Shown piece after piece: positions 1 through 5,733 of a stretch of DNA of 11,122 bases (within the stretch, counting starts at the first letter, position 1; every line of letters begins with the position of its first letter). The stretch comes from an uncultured Bulleidia sp. GTDB taxonomy: Bacteria > Bacillota_I > Bacilli_A > Erysipelotrichales > Erysipelotrichaceae. The DNA is taken from assembly GCA_934757945.1 (NCBI GenBank), contig CAKVLT010000067.1:1-11122 (forward strand), given 5' to 3'. Made by a program: the position numbers and the translations under genes. The notes beneath the pieces are model-generated. The model was not told where the DNA came from and did not search any database. It saw nothing but the letters and a program-made list of their open reading frames with translations.

Positions 1-1
1 T

Positions 2-232
2 TCTCAAAGAAGGCAGAACATCGTTCTTTCTAGGTATTATGCTGCAGATAACAAATTGGAAGTATACTCATCTTTTGTAGACACGATTAACAAATATGGA
101 CAATGCACAGCAAGTCAACTTGTTGACTTGACTCATCGAGAAAATTCTCCTTGGAGCGTTGCACGTAACTTTGGAATGCCCACTATAGATGCTGAAACAA
201 TAAAAGCCAAGCACAAAATAGAAGAACTATAA
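2..232 (+). CDS. Panacea-domain (DUF4065) protein, C-terminal end
   Basis: The frame is open from the window edge and ends in TAA, giving the last 76 residues of a protein that starts upstream. The segment containing YGQCTASQLVDLTHRE followed by SPW resembles the end of Panacea/DUF4065 proteins, where a 'lTH...pW' motif near the C-terminus is typical. Panacea domains, formerly called SocA-like or GepA-like, are known as antitoxins of toxin-antitoxin pairs and also occur in phage and conjugative-element accessory genes. The toxin partner, if there is one, is not visible and could lie upstream. A strong terminator starts at the stop codon, so the gene ends its own transcription unit. The family call rests on motif recollection only. 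Confidence 0.7.
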   Translation, partial: SQRRQNIVLSRYYAADNKLEVYSSFVDTINKYGQCTASQLVDLTHRENSPWSVARNFGMPTIDAETIKAKHKIEEL

Positions 233-263
233 AAAACTCCCAGATGTAATCTGAGAGTTTTTT
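231..263 (+). terminator. Rho-independent terminator of the Panacea gene
   Basis: The hairpin overlaps the stop codon. Six A plus CTC (231-239) pair with GAG plus six T (255-263), and CAGA (241-244) pairs with TCTG (250-253), with one C-A mismatch and a TGTAA loop. The A-run and T-run on either side make it potentially bidirectional. Confidence 0.8.
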
Positions 264-495
264 GCTACTTGGTAATGTTATCCAAATTTTTTGTACTTCC
301 TTAATTGAATGGCCAGATGATAGCTATATCATAATAGAGGCATTGGCATCGGGTGATCCGATTATTTTTAAAAAGACAGAAGAGAGAATTTGTATTTATA
401 ATCATGAGGATAATCGAATAGAAGATGATGAAACATATGAAGATTTCTTTGCTTTTTTGAATGATATGTATGACATGCTTGGAATAGGCGATTAA
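262..495 (+). pseudogene. C-terminal remnant of a SUKH (SMI1/KNR4-like) immunity protein
   Basis: This 77-codon frame has no credible start. Its only near-5' initiation codon is a TTG inside the T-run of the upstream terminator, it has no Shine-Dalgarno sequence, and it has no early internal Met. The frame contains GDPIIF, then YNHEDN, then a YEDFFAFLNDM segment. This order (GDPI strand, 'DHE' after a Lys/Glu-rich strand, then a 'sF.eFL' helix) is how SUKH-superfamily proteins end. Family members are immunity proteins against contact-dependent or polymorphic toxins. The N-terminal half appears to be lost, with the break at the terminator of the previous gene. It could instead be a very short real protein, which I consider unlikely. 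I infer a relic of an immunity cassette. Confidence 0.55.
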
Positions 496-610
496 ACTAT
501 GTCTGGAAGAATTGCCACATCCAACAAAGCCATGAAATTTTGTTTATAGGGTGCGGTGCGAAACGCCCCAGCTTGTAAGTTTGATGAAATTTATCTTGTT
601 TTGAATGAAT

Positions 611-628
611 CGGTACAAATTTGTACCG
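611..628. promoter_or_regulatory. 18-bp palindrome in R1, candidate operator
   Basis: CGGTACAAATTTGTACCG is a perfect 18-bp inverted repeat, identical in all four modules that retain this part. Perfect dyad symmetry with no loop suits a dimeric repressor site better than an RNA hairpin. In R1 the -35-like bases upstream (TTATCT) are poor. The regulator is unknown. Confidence 0.5.
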
Positions 629-657
629 GCTTTGTGTGCTAAATTGTTAATGTAAAG

Positions 658-684
658 AAAAGGCGGTGATCCATCGCCTTTTTT
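658..684 (+). terminator. Terminator-like hairpin in R1
   Basis: AAAAGGCGGTG (658-668) can pair with CATCGCCTTTT (672-682) around an ATC loop. This gives an 11-bp stem with one G-T pair, followed by a T-run. It lies between the palindrome and the next gene, so it could stop readthrough or act as an attenuator for any transcript starting at the palindrome. Confidence 0.75.
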
Positions 685-716
685 GTTGGGGCGGAACGCC
701 CCGGAAAGGAAACCAT

Positions 717-881
717 ATGGAAGATGATAAACTTTACAGGCAAGCGTTAGAGCAAATGAAAGAACTTGCGGAAAGAGTTCTTGAAGATTGTTGCGAGTTT
801 GCAGAAGATAATGACTATGAAAAAGAGTGGGTTATAAGCCAATTTATAAGTGTTTTTAACAAGCTGAAAAAAGATGTATAG
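717..881 (+). CDS. Small acidic protein of unknown function (54 aa)
   Basis: The ATG at 717 follows GGAAAGGA (703-710) with good spacing. An in-frame upstream ATG at 666 lies inside the R1 terminator hairpin and would translate the repeat, so I reject it. The protein begins MEDDKLYRQALEQMKELAER, is highly charged and acidic, and is predicted from sequence to be mostly helical. It has two adjacent Cys (DCCEF) and a conserved-looking tail with EWVISQF. There is no signal peptide or membrane segment. It is the first gene after R1 and probably a complete small cassette gene. I do not recognise a named family; the EKEWVISQF-type ending recalls small proteins of Firmicute mobile elements, but this is an impression only. 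Confidence 0.6.
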   Translation: MEDDKLYRQALEQMKELAERVLEDCCEFAEDNDYEKEWVISQFISVFNKLKKDV

Positions 882-1032
882 AATATCCTCACCGTGAGGA
901 AATTAATTATATGAGAAAAACAATAGGATATGCACTTGCCAGACAAACCTAACAGCCCAAATCAAAAGTATTATAAAAAGTAAAATGCTATAGTTTGGAT
1001 ATTAGCTTGCATGTTGTCTTGCCTGTTTTTAC

Positions 1033-1507
1033 ATGCAAGTTTGCATGCAAGCAGGGGTAAGAGGACTTAGGGTTATTGAATATTATCTTCATGGAGTAGC
1101 TTTTGATTTAGGCGAAGCTATAAAGGAGGTGGATGACATTAATTCTGAGGAAGATTTTGATAAGCAACTGGAAGAGGATTATTGGTGCTGCAAAGCACAG
1201 GAATATCATGATATTGAGGAAGAATGGTTTCTTGCAGTATCTCCAATGGATATTTTTGTTGCTGTTTACAATAAAAAAAACATAGCGAATACAGAAAAAA
1301 TATGTCTTGTTTCATGAGTATAATGACGCTGCTGTGTTTGAAGAAAAGTTTCTACGTGCAGAGGTGCTCAAAATGGATTGGATGACTAAAATGTATTTCA
1401 ATAGTAAGTATGTTGAAACCATCAGTGAGCATGATTTTAAGGATTGGTTTAAAGATTACAATGATTTAGTGGTAAAGAAGAAACAAGAAGTGAAGTGTAG
1501 ATTGTAG
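1033..1507 (+). pseudogene. 5'-truncated, frameshifted relative of the DUF3848-type gene
   Basis: Two overlapping frames appear to be one broken gene. The first (1033-1317) shares GVxxxxVxxYY and then an INSEEDFDKQLEEDY block with the protein at 4209-5018 (GVSSFEVRQYY, ITSEEDFDKLLQTDY), so the two are related from about position 1054 on. It then runs to a TGA at 1315. The continuation sits in the next frame (1286-1507) as LFHEYNDAAVFEEKFLRAEV and so on, ending at a TAG. The shift must lie between 1286, after an in-frame TAG at 1283, and the TGA at 1315. The six-A run at 1295-1300 is the likely place, with one extra base. The N-terminal part seen in the relative is absent, and there is no convincing ribosome site. 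The C-terminal half is unlike the relative, so the two may share only a central domain. A sequencing error could explain the shift but not the missing 5' end. Confidence 0.6.
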
Positions 1508-1567
1508 GTTGCGGGGCGGTACGCCCCAGCTTATAAATTTGATGATTTTGCCTTGTTTTGAATCAAT

Positions 1568-1585
1568 CGGTACAAATTTGTACCG
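1568..1585. promoter_or_regulatory. 18-bp palindrome in R2 overlapping a possible -10
   Basis: This is the same perfect dyad, CGGTACAAATTTGTACCG. TTGCCT (1548-1553) and TACAAA (1571-1576) are 17 bp apart and each match 4 of 6 bases of the sigma-A consensus, so the palindrome would cover the -10 box of a weak promoter. That would fit repression by a dimeric protein. The promoter reading is an inference. Confidence 0.45.
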
Positions 1586-1614
1586 GCTTTATGTGCTAAA
1601 TTATTAGCGTGAAG

Positions 1615-1641
1615 AAAAGGCGGTGATTCACTGCTTTTTTT
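1615..1641 (+). terminator. Terminator-like hairpin in R2
   Basis: GCGGTG (1620-1625) pairs with CACTGC (1629-1634) around an ATT loop. The preceding AAAA can pair into the following T-run, with the G at 1619 bulged. Seven T follow the stem. It is the same element as in R1 with a different pairing register. Confidence 0.65.
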
Positions 1642-1675
1642 CGTTGGGGCGGAACGCCCCGTAAAAGGAAAATAT

Positions 1676-2152
1676 ATGAAGACACCAAAAGAGTATACAG
1701 ATAACATTGCAAAACGCATTATCACTTCGCAAATGCTTAGTGATTGCCTTTTCAGTGTTAACAAAAGAGCAAAGAATTGTAGAGATAAAGCAAGAGAATA
1801 TCGTCAGTATTATCGAAACAACAGATACGTATATGATAAATACAACACCATTGAAAAATATGATGATCAAAAAGAAGAGTACTATGGGCAAAAAGAAAAG
1901 TTGCTATCCATATTAGAGCCAGTTGAAATACATAAAGAGTTTTTCGATTATGAGCGTAAAAGAATATATGAGTTCGATGAAGATTATGAAAAGAATCGAA
2001 ATAACTTTGTATGGGAAAATAGCTACTATGACCATGAAAAGGAAATGAAAATATGGTTTGGAGATATTGAAATTACGTCAAAGCCAAAATATAACTATTA
2101 TCTCTTATATGGAGTAGTGTCGAAAACTCAAGAGATATCTAACAGCAGGTAA
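1676..2152 (+). pseudogene. 5' part of an IS-interrupted gene of unknown function
   Basis: The ATG at 1676 follows AAAAGGA (1664-1670) just after R2. The native part is 1676-2111. The last 13 codons and the stop (2112-2152) come from the left end of the insertion sequence. Removing the element and one copy of the 5-bp duplication joins codon TAT (2108-2110) and G2111 to A3838-T3839. This restores the frame through KYNYYLLYDVGGRTFHSP to 4094, a 230-residue protein in all. The N-terminal part begins MKTPKEYTDNIAKRIITSQM and is rich in Tyr, Lys, Asp and Glu, with VNKRAKNCRDKAREYRQYYR and later FVWEN and WFGDIE motifs. I have the impression of a conserved uncharacterised family in gut Clostridia mobile elements, but cannot name it. 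Confidence 0.75.
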
Positions 2153-2241
2153 AGCTGGAGATATACAAATTGTGATCAGCGCGCAATAAAAACAAAGCTG
2201 AAAGTGTTCTTTAAAAACTTATGATTCAATGCTAAAAGTAA

Positions 2242-3675
2242 TTATTTAATCCAGGCATCCAAGTGAATGTTGATACCTGCAAAGATTGCGAAGAAGGCAT
2301 GTTTGGCACCATCTCTGATCATCATGTTCTGAAGATTATAATCATTCAGGATTCTGGTGTTCATTCTTTCAGTAGATGTTCTGTTCCTGTAAATCTTTTT
2401 CCATTTATTGGATTTATATGGAACAGGTCCAAACAAACGTAAGTCGTCACCATCGTTGATGTAGACAGTGCGACCATATGCAGATGTACTGCATTCATCA
2501 ATATGAGGACAAGACTCTACCTTTCCCATTACAAATGGACAGCGAAACTTTCTGCGATTACGCTGAATGTCATGTCCAAAGTCATACATTTCAATGCCAT
2601 TTAAGCAGACAGGTTTTCCATTGTTGCTTAGATTGTATTTCTCAAATGGATTATTTCCAGAGTTTCGTTGATTACGGTCAATGATTGGGATAATATGCTT
2701 TTGACGAAAGAACTGAAAGATAGGAAGACAGTCTGAAGCGGAATCGAAGCAGATGTATTTTGGATGCAGGTCCTCACATATATCAAAGAATCTGGCAGAA
2801 GCAGAAATAGTAGTCAAAGCATCGTGTTGAGAAGCCTTTTCAATGTCAATGAAGACAGGTAAATCGATAGACTTGAAAGGGTTGTGGTAAGAGATGTTAT
2901 AAAGAGTGTAACCAAGGAAAAAACATTCAAGATTACTGTCCCATCCGATGTCTGCGTCAGGTGCAGAATAGCGATAAAGAGGTTTACCATTGTCATCTTC
3001 GGTAATCTTGTGACCGTAGACGGAAGAATGAATATGAAGAGCGGAACCGTCACCGGATAAAACAAGGTCATGATTGTCAATGAAGCCCATGTCGACTGAA
3101 GGAATTACAGCTAAAGCGTTGAAGAGACACTGAAGAGTGTAAGTCATACGGTCACGATCGCAAACTGCACCATTTTTGTATCTGTCCAACAGGTAAAGAG
3201 TGTGATAATGGCTGTAATTGATTAACTTTTCGTGATTTTTAGGCTTATTCTTAGGAGCCTTCTGATAATGATCTGCAGAATATAAGTCAGAAATATGAGG
3301 GTCATTACCAGTAAGGCGAATGATGAAATCATAGTGGGAAGAAGAGCCTGGTGGATGATAAGAACCAAGAAGCCATTGAAGCAGTAAATCACAAGAGAGA
3401 TCGTCACACCAATCATGAATGGAAGTATATCCAAAGTGTTGCATAAGGATAAAGGAACGAATAAAGATAGCGGGATCGATAGCCGGTCTTCCTGTATGAG
3501 AATACAGAGGGAAAAGAATGTCAGCAGCGAGCGAGGCATCGACCTTACGGATCTTGTGCAAAGCAGAACCGTACTTAGAAGAATGAAGACGGTTAAGCAA
3601 AGCAGGACCCAAAAAAGGTTTTTCCGCCTTCTGGAAAGCAAGAAAATCAGAAGACGAAGAAATAGATTTAAGCAT
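2242..3675 (-). CDS. DDE transposase of the insertion sequence (477 aa)
   Basis: This is the cut-and-paste transposase acting on the 18-bp ends of its own element. The ATG at 3675 is preceded on the minus strand by a strong AGGAGG (3684-3689) with good spacing. The N-terminal third contains SHTGRPAIDPAIFIRSFILM and a helical DNA-binding region. Candidate catalytic residues are D209 in LSGDGSALH, D311 in CFDSASD and E436 in RTSTERMN, which is the D-D-E order of RNase H-fold transposases. A Cys-containing insert (CP..CP.IDEC, about residues 379-395) lies between the second D and the E, as in related Lachnospiraceae transposases. The frame is intact and full length, so the element may be active. 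The IS family is not assigned. Confidence 0.9.
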   Translation of the reverse strand: MLKSISSSSDFLAFQKAEKPFLGPALLNRLHSSKYGSALHKIRKVDASLAADILFPLYSHTGRPAIDPAIFIRSFILMQHFGYTSIHDWCDDLSCDLLLQWLLGSYHPPGSSSHYDFIIRLTGNDPHISDLYSADHYQKAPKNKPKNHEKLINYSHYHTLYLLDRYKNGAVCDRDRMTYTLQCLFNALAVIPSVDMGFIDNHDLVLSGDGSALHIHSSVYGHKITEDDNGKPLYRYSAPDADIGWDSNLECFFLGYTLYNISYHNPFKSIDLPVFIDIEKASQHDALTTISASARFFDICEDLHPKYICFDSASDCLPIFQFFRQKHIIPIIDRNQRNSGNNPFEKYNLSNNGKPVCLNGIEMYDFGHDIQRNRRKFRCPFVMGKVESCPHIDECSTSAYGRTVYINDGDDLRLFGPVPYKSNKWKKIYRNRTSTERMNTRILNDYNLQNMMIRDGAKHAFFAIFAGINIHLDAWIK

Positions 3676-3736
3676 ATCACAAACCTCCTACGCTTTTAGA
3701 GAAAGCGAGCGGAGCGAGCCCGCGAAAAACAGAAAA

Positions 3737-3751
3737 GTCAAGGGCTTGACA
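3737..3751 (+). promoter_or_regulatory. Outward-facing TTGACA inside the IS right end
   Basis: GTCAAG-GG-CTTGAC (3737-3750) is a short dyad that ends in a perfect -35 hexamer, TTGACA (3746-3751), pointing out of the element. There is no good -10 at 16-18 bp (ATGATA at 3769 is poor). If it works it could transcribe the 3' gene fragment and R3. A GC-rich patch (3702-3725) lies just upstream. Weak inference. Confidence 0.3.
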
Positions 3752-3773
3752 TAAAAAAGGTGGGGGAAATGAT

Positions 3774-4094
3774 ATGAGAGTAGTTGGAAAAAGAGCGATG
3801 TCAGCTACTCATAAGAGTTTTCGACATCGCTCATATGATGTAGGGGGAAGGACATTTCATAGCCCAGTCTCAGAGCAACAACTCGGCAAATATGAATATT
3901 TAAGAGTCAAAGATATTGATCAATTAAGAACCGAAGGAAAGGAAATTGGAGAGCTGGTATCAACACAATTTGTAAATAAAGTCATTAGTTTAATTGAATC
4001 TGGAAATTATAGGTATGATAATGAAGAAGATAGTTTAAATGAGGAAGCTGCGTGCTGTGAGGCAAAGAGAGTTGTTAGAAAAGCAGTGTTATAA
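3774..4094 (+). pseudogene. 3' part of the IS-interrupted gene
   Basis: Native sequence begins at 3838. The first 21 codons of this open frame, including the apparent ATG at 3774 and the GGTGGGGGA stretch before it, belong to the insertion sequence, so the start is an accident of insertion. The native part encodes VGGRTFHSPVSEQQLGKYEY and then a segment with IDQLRTEGKEIGELVSTQFV, a helical end. It joins in frame to the 5' part at 2111. The stop TAA at 4092-4094 runs straight into half module R3, with no left-hand hairpin. A truncated protein from the 3774 start is possible but unlikely to be functional. Confidence 0.75.
3793..3832. repeat. Terminal hairpin at the right end of the IS
   Basis: GAGCGATGTC (3793-3802) is the exact inverse of GACATCGCTC (3823-3832), with a 20-nt loop. 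The outer arm is part of the terminal inverted repeat. Such end-proximal hairpins in insertion sequences can limit transcription or translation entering the transposase gene from outside. The left end has no equivalent. Confidence 0.6.
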
Positions 4095-4096
4095 AT

Positions 4097-4114
4097 CGGT
4101 ACAAATTTGTACCG
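4097..4114. promoter_or_regulatory. 18-bp palindrome in R3, candidate operator
   Basis: The perfect dyad CGGTACAAATTTGTACCG is present, but the upstream sequence here is the 3' end of a gene, so the possible -35 element of R2 and R4 is absent. The dyad is conserved although its surroundings differ. Confidence 0.45.
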
Positions 4115-4143
4115 GCTTTGTGTGCTAAATTATTAGCGTGAAG

Positions 4144-4170
4144 AAAAGGCGGTGATCCACTGCTTTTTTT
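4144..4170 (+). terminator. Terminator-like hairpin in R3
   Basis: GCGGTG (4149-4154) pairs with CACTGC (4158-4163) around an ATC loop, with an A-run before and seven T after. It is nearly the same as in R2. Confidence 0.65.
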
Positions 4171-4208
4171 CGTTGGGGCGGAACGCCTCAGGAAAGGAAA
4201 GTGTTGAG

Positions 4209-5018
4209 ATGAGTGATGATTATATTCTTTTTGATAACAAAGATGATTTAATAACTAGATATGTTGTTTCTGAATGTAGTTGCGTTTTAGATGATAGAGA
4301 GATAGATGATTTATGTTTTCGATGTATTGTCGAAAAAGCGAAAACTTTAACGGAAGAGGTTAAAGGAGTTTTTGGAACTCTGGAAGAAGCTATAAAAGAA
4401 CTTAGTAAATATGAAACTATGGTGCTTGGTTATGAAGACTTTGGTGTTTCTAGCTTTGAAGTAAGACAGTATTATATTTTTGAAAGACAGTTTAACATAG
4501 AAAGAGCAATGCAAGAGAATAAGGATATAACCTCTGAAGAAGATTTTGATAAACTGCTTCAAACTGATTATTTACGTATGAGCAATTATGTTGTTGATGA
4601 TACTGATATGAATTGGAGGGCGGTGACTAGATTTTCAGATAATCAGAGAGACGAATTAGCGAGAAAGCATTTATATTATAAAATGACAGATGAATTGCGT
4701 TCTTATACGGAAGACTTAGAGAGAGCTTCAGCAGAAGATATTATTAGAAGATCTTATGAGACGGTTATGAAAAATGAGCTTATTTGTTTATTCTATCCTG
4801 ACAAAAAAAGATATAGTTTAGATGAGATAAGAGCGTTAAGGAGTTGTGATAATCCATTAGATATTTTGTATCATAGGTGGTTGGATATTGACGTAAATTT
4901 AAATGAACTGTTAGAAGATTCAGTGGGTGAGATAGTATCAGATCTGGCTTATAGTGTAGAAAGACATTCAAATCTCAATGATACTGAAAATAGTGATAAC
5001 GTTAAGATGAAATTATAA
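4209..5018 (+). CDS. DUF3848-like protein (269 aa)
   Basis: The ATG at 4209 is preceded by AGGAAAGGAAAG at the end of R3. An in-frame ATG at 4152 lies inside the repeat hairpin and is rejected. The N-terminal half has RYVVSECSCVLDDREID, a YETMVLGYEDFGVSSFEVRQ segment and then YYIFERQF. A central ITSEEDFDKLLQTDY block is shared with the broken gene at 1033-1507. The C-terminal part, from about residue 155 (LYYKMTDELRSYTEDLERAS, AEDIIRRSYETVMKNELICL, NPLDILYHRWLD), resembles DUF3848, a helical domain of unknown function in Firmicute mobile elements. It is acidic, without a signal peptide or membrane segment. A second gene follows 23 bp downstream, probably co-transcribed. The biochemical role is unknown. 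Confidence 0.75.
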   Translation: MSDDYILFDNKDDLITRYVVSECSCVLDDREIDDLCFRCIVEKAKTLTEEVKGVFGTLEEAIKELSKYETMVLGYEDFGVSSFEVRQYYIFERQFNIERAMQENKDITSEEDFDKLLQTDYLRMSNYVVDDTDMNWRAVTRFSDNQRDELARKHLYYKMTDELRSYTEDLERASAEDIIRRSYETVMKNELICLFYPDKKRYSLDEIRALRSCDNPLDILYHRWLDIDVNLNELLEDSVGEIVSDLAYSVERHSNLNDTENSDNVKMKL

Positions 5019-5041
5019 GGTTAGAAATCGGGTGATCAGAG

Positions 5042-5596
5042 ATGTATGATTTTGATGAATTAGAGAAACAGATTAACAATGTAACTCGTAAACAGAAAGA
5101 ATTAAAAAAAGAAGATGAACGACTTTTAGAGGATGCTGAAAAGAGACTTTCAGAGTTTTTTCCACAGATGTATAAATTGGCCAATTTATATAGTATGGTT
5201 AAGGATACTACATTTAATACTGAAGCTAAGTATAGCTGCATTAAATGTTCTAACGAATTGTGTATTTACAATTTTGTTTATTATGATCCACAATATACTG
5301 ATGCTTTCAGTGAACACAAATCTGTCTATGTACGTGTGAATTTGGAAAAAGAGTTAGACAAGGCCGTTTCCATTGAATCCAATGATGATGCTTTTCCTTC
5401 TACTGCATCAAGTAGAAAGTTGGCCACAGAACTACTTTGTGGATTTGCTGATTGTTATCCATTATATGAAGAAAAGATGGCAAGCAATCTCAAGGAGTGG
5501 GTTAATGAACAAACAGAAATTTTAGAAATGCTGGATGAAAGTCCTGTAAAACCTGAAATTAAAAAGAGTAAGAGGGTAAGAAAAGAAAGATTATAA
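5042..5596 (+). CDS. Coiled-coil hypothetical protein (184 aa)
   Basis: The gene lies 23 bp after the DUF3848-like gene with no repeat or terminator between, so the two probably form one two-gene cassette. The ATG at 5042 follows a weak GGGTGATCAGAG site. Residues 3-40 are a charged heptad-like helix (QINNVTRKQKELKKEDERLL) likely to form a coiled coil. A middle region has CIKCSNELC, whose Cys pairs could bind metal or be incidental, followed by beta-rich sequence. The tail is strongly basic (KKSKRVRKERL). There is no signal peptide. The stop lies six bases before the left hairpin of R4. I do not recognise the family. It may act with its upstream neighbour, but nothing in the sequence shows this. 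Confidence 0.7.
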   Translation: MYDFDELEKQINNVTRKQKELKKEDERLLEDAEKRLSEFFPQMYKLANLYSMVKDTTFNTEAKYSCIKCSNELCIYNFVYYDPQYTDAFSEHKSVYVRVNLEKELDKAVSIESNDDAFPSTASSRKLATELLCGFADCYPLYEEKMASNLKEWVNEQTEILEMLDESPVKPEIKKSKRVRKERL

Positions 5597-5657
5597 GTTC
5601 GGGGGGCGGAACGCCCCAGCTTATAAATTTGATGATTTTGCCTTGTTTTGAATAAAT

Positions 5658-5675
5658 CGGTACAAATTTGTACCG
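5658..5675. promoter_or_regulatory. 18-bp palindrome in R4 overlapping a possible -10
   Basis: This is the perfect dyad again. TTGCCT (5638-5643), a 17-bp spacer and TACAAA (5661-5666) form the same weak promoter-like arrangement as in R2, with the -10 inside the dyad. This would drive the lipoprotein gene if the downstream hairpin is passed. Inference. Confidence 0.45.
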
Positions 5676-5704
5676 ACTTTATGTGCTAAATTGTTAATGT
5701 AAAG

Positions 5705-5733
5705 AACTAGGTGGTGAGATGTTGCCTGGTTTT
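5705..5733 (+). terminator. Diverged but still paired hairpin in R4
   Basis: AACTAGGT (5705-5712) pairs with GCCTGGTT (5724-5731), eight pairs including two G-U, with an 11-nt loop and a short TTTT tail. Compared with R1 several pairs have changed on both sides (for example A-T to C-G, G-C to A-T, C-G to G-C), so the structure is kept by compensating changes. With only four T it is probably a weaker terminator. Confidence 0.55.

Larger units (their letters stand above)
555..702 (+). repeat. Intergenic repeat module R1
   Basis: This is the first full copy of the 148-bp module. The left hairpin is diverged (GGTGCG-AAA-CGCCCC, 555-569). It is followed by an AT-rich spacer, the 18-bp palindrome (611-628), a terminator-like hairpin (658-684) and the perfect right hairpin GGGGCGGAACGCCCC (688-702). 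The SD-like GGAAAGGA (703-710) follows directly, and the next gene starts at 717. Most of the spacer is shared with R2 and R4. R1 matches R4 more closely just after the palindrome (ATTGTTAATGTAAAG) and R2/R3 at the terminator. Confidence 0.9.
1513..1660 (+). repeat. Intergenic repeat module R2
   Basis: This is a full copy, 148 bp. The left hairpin GGGGCG-GTA-CGCCCC (1513-1527) lies six bases after the stop of the broken gene. Then come the spacer, the palindrome (1568-1585), the terminator hairpin (1615-1641) and the right hairpin GGGGCG-GAA-CGCCCC (1646-1660). AAAAGGA follows and the next gene starts at 1676. The left spacer is nearly identical to R4 and the right part nearly identical to R3, as if modules had exchanged segments. 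Confidence 0.9.
2112..3832. mobile_element. Complete insertion sequence, 1721 bp, 5-bp target duplication
   Basis: The 18-bp ends are GAGTAGTGTCGAAAACTC (2112-2129) and, inverted at 3815-3832, GAGCGATGTCGAAAACTC, a match of 15 of 18. Flanking both is ATATG (2107-2111 and 3833-3837), the likely target duplication. Precise removal restores an uninterrupted 230-residue frame, which is independent support for these borders. The element carries one transposase on the minus strand, with about 130 noncoding bp on the left and 157 bp on the right. The right end contains a terminal hairpin (3793-3832). I cannot assign an ISfinder family with confidence. Size and duplication length fit IS1182-like or IS1634-like DDE elements, and a database search would settle it. 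Confidence 0.85.
4094..4189 (+). repeat. Half repeat module R3 (right part only)
   Basis: This copy starts abruptly at the stop codon of the interrupted gene, just before the palindrome (4097-4114). The left hairpin and about 50 bp of spacer are missing. The remaining part has the terminator hairpin (4144-4170) and the right hairpin GGGGCG-GAA-CGCCTC (4175-4189), whose single change leaves a G-U pair. AGGAAAGGA follows and the next gene starts at 4209. It is almost identical to R2 over this range. Confidence 0.85.

Noticed and set aside
911..952. Short frame MRKTIGYALARQT, resembling the start of a resolvase
   Set aside because: Only 13 codons, no convincing ribosome site, and no continuation in any frame. 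The resemblance is too short to mean anything.
1273..1280. Eight-A run as the frameshift site of the broken gene
   Set aside because: A shift here would enter the second frame before its TAG at 1283, so it cannot join the two halves. The A6 run at 1295-1300 can.
3415..3699. Plus-strand open frame across the transposase start
   Set aside because: Antisense to an intact transposase, low-complexity basic sequence, and no ribosome site.
4152..4208. Upstream ATG extension of the DUF3848-like protein (similarly at 666 and 7291 for other genes)
   Set aside because: These extensions translate the terminator and GC hairpins of the repeat module and have no ribosome sites, whereas the internal starts do.
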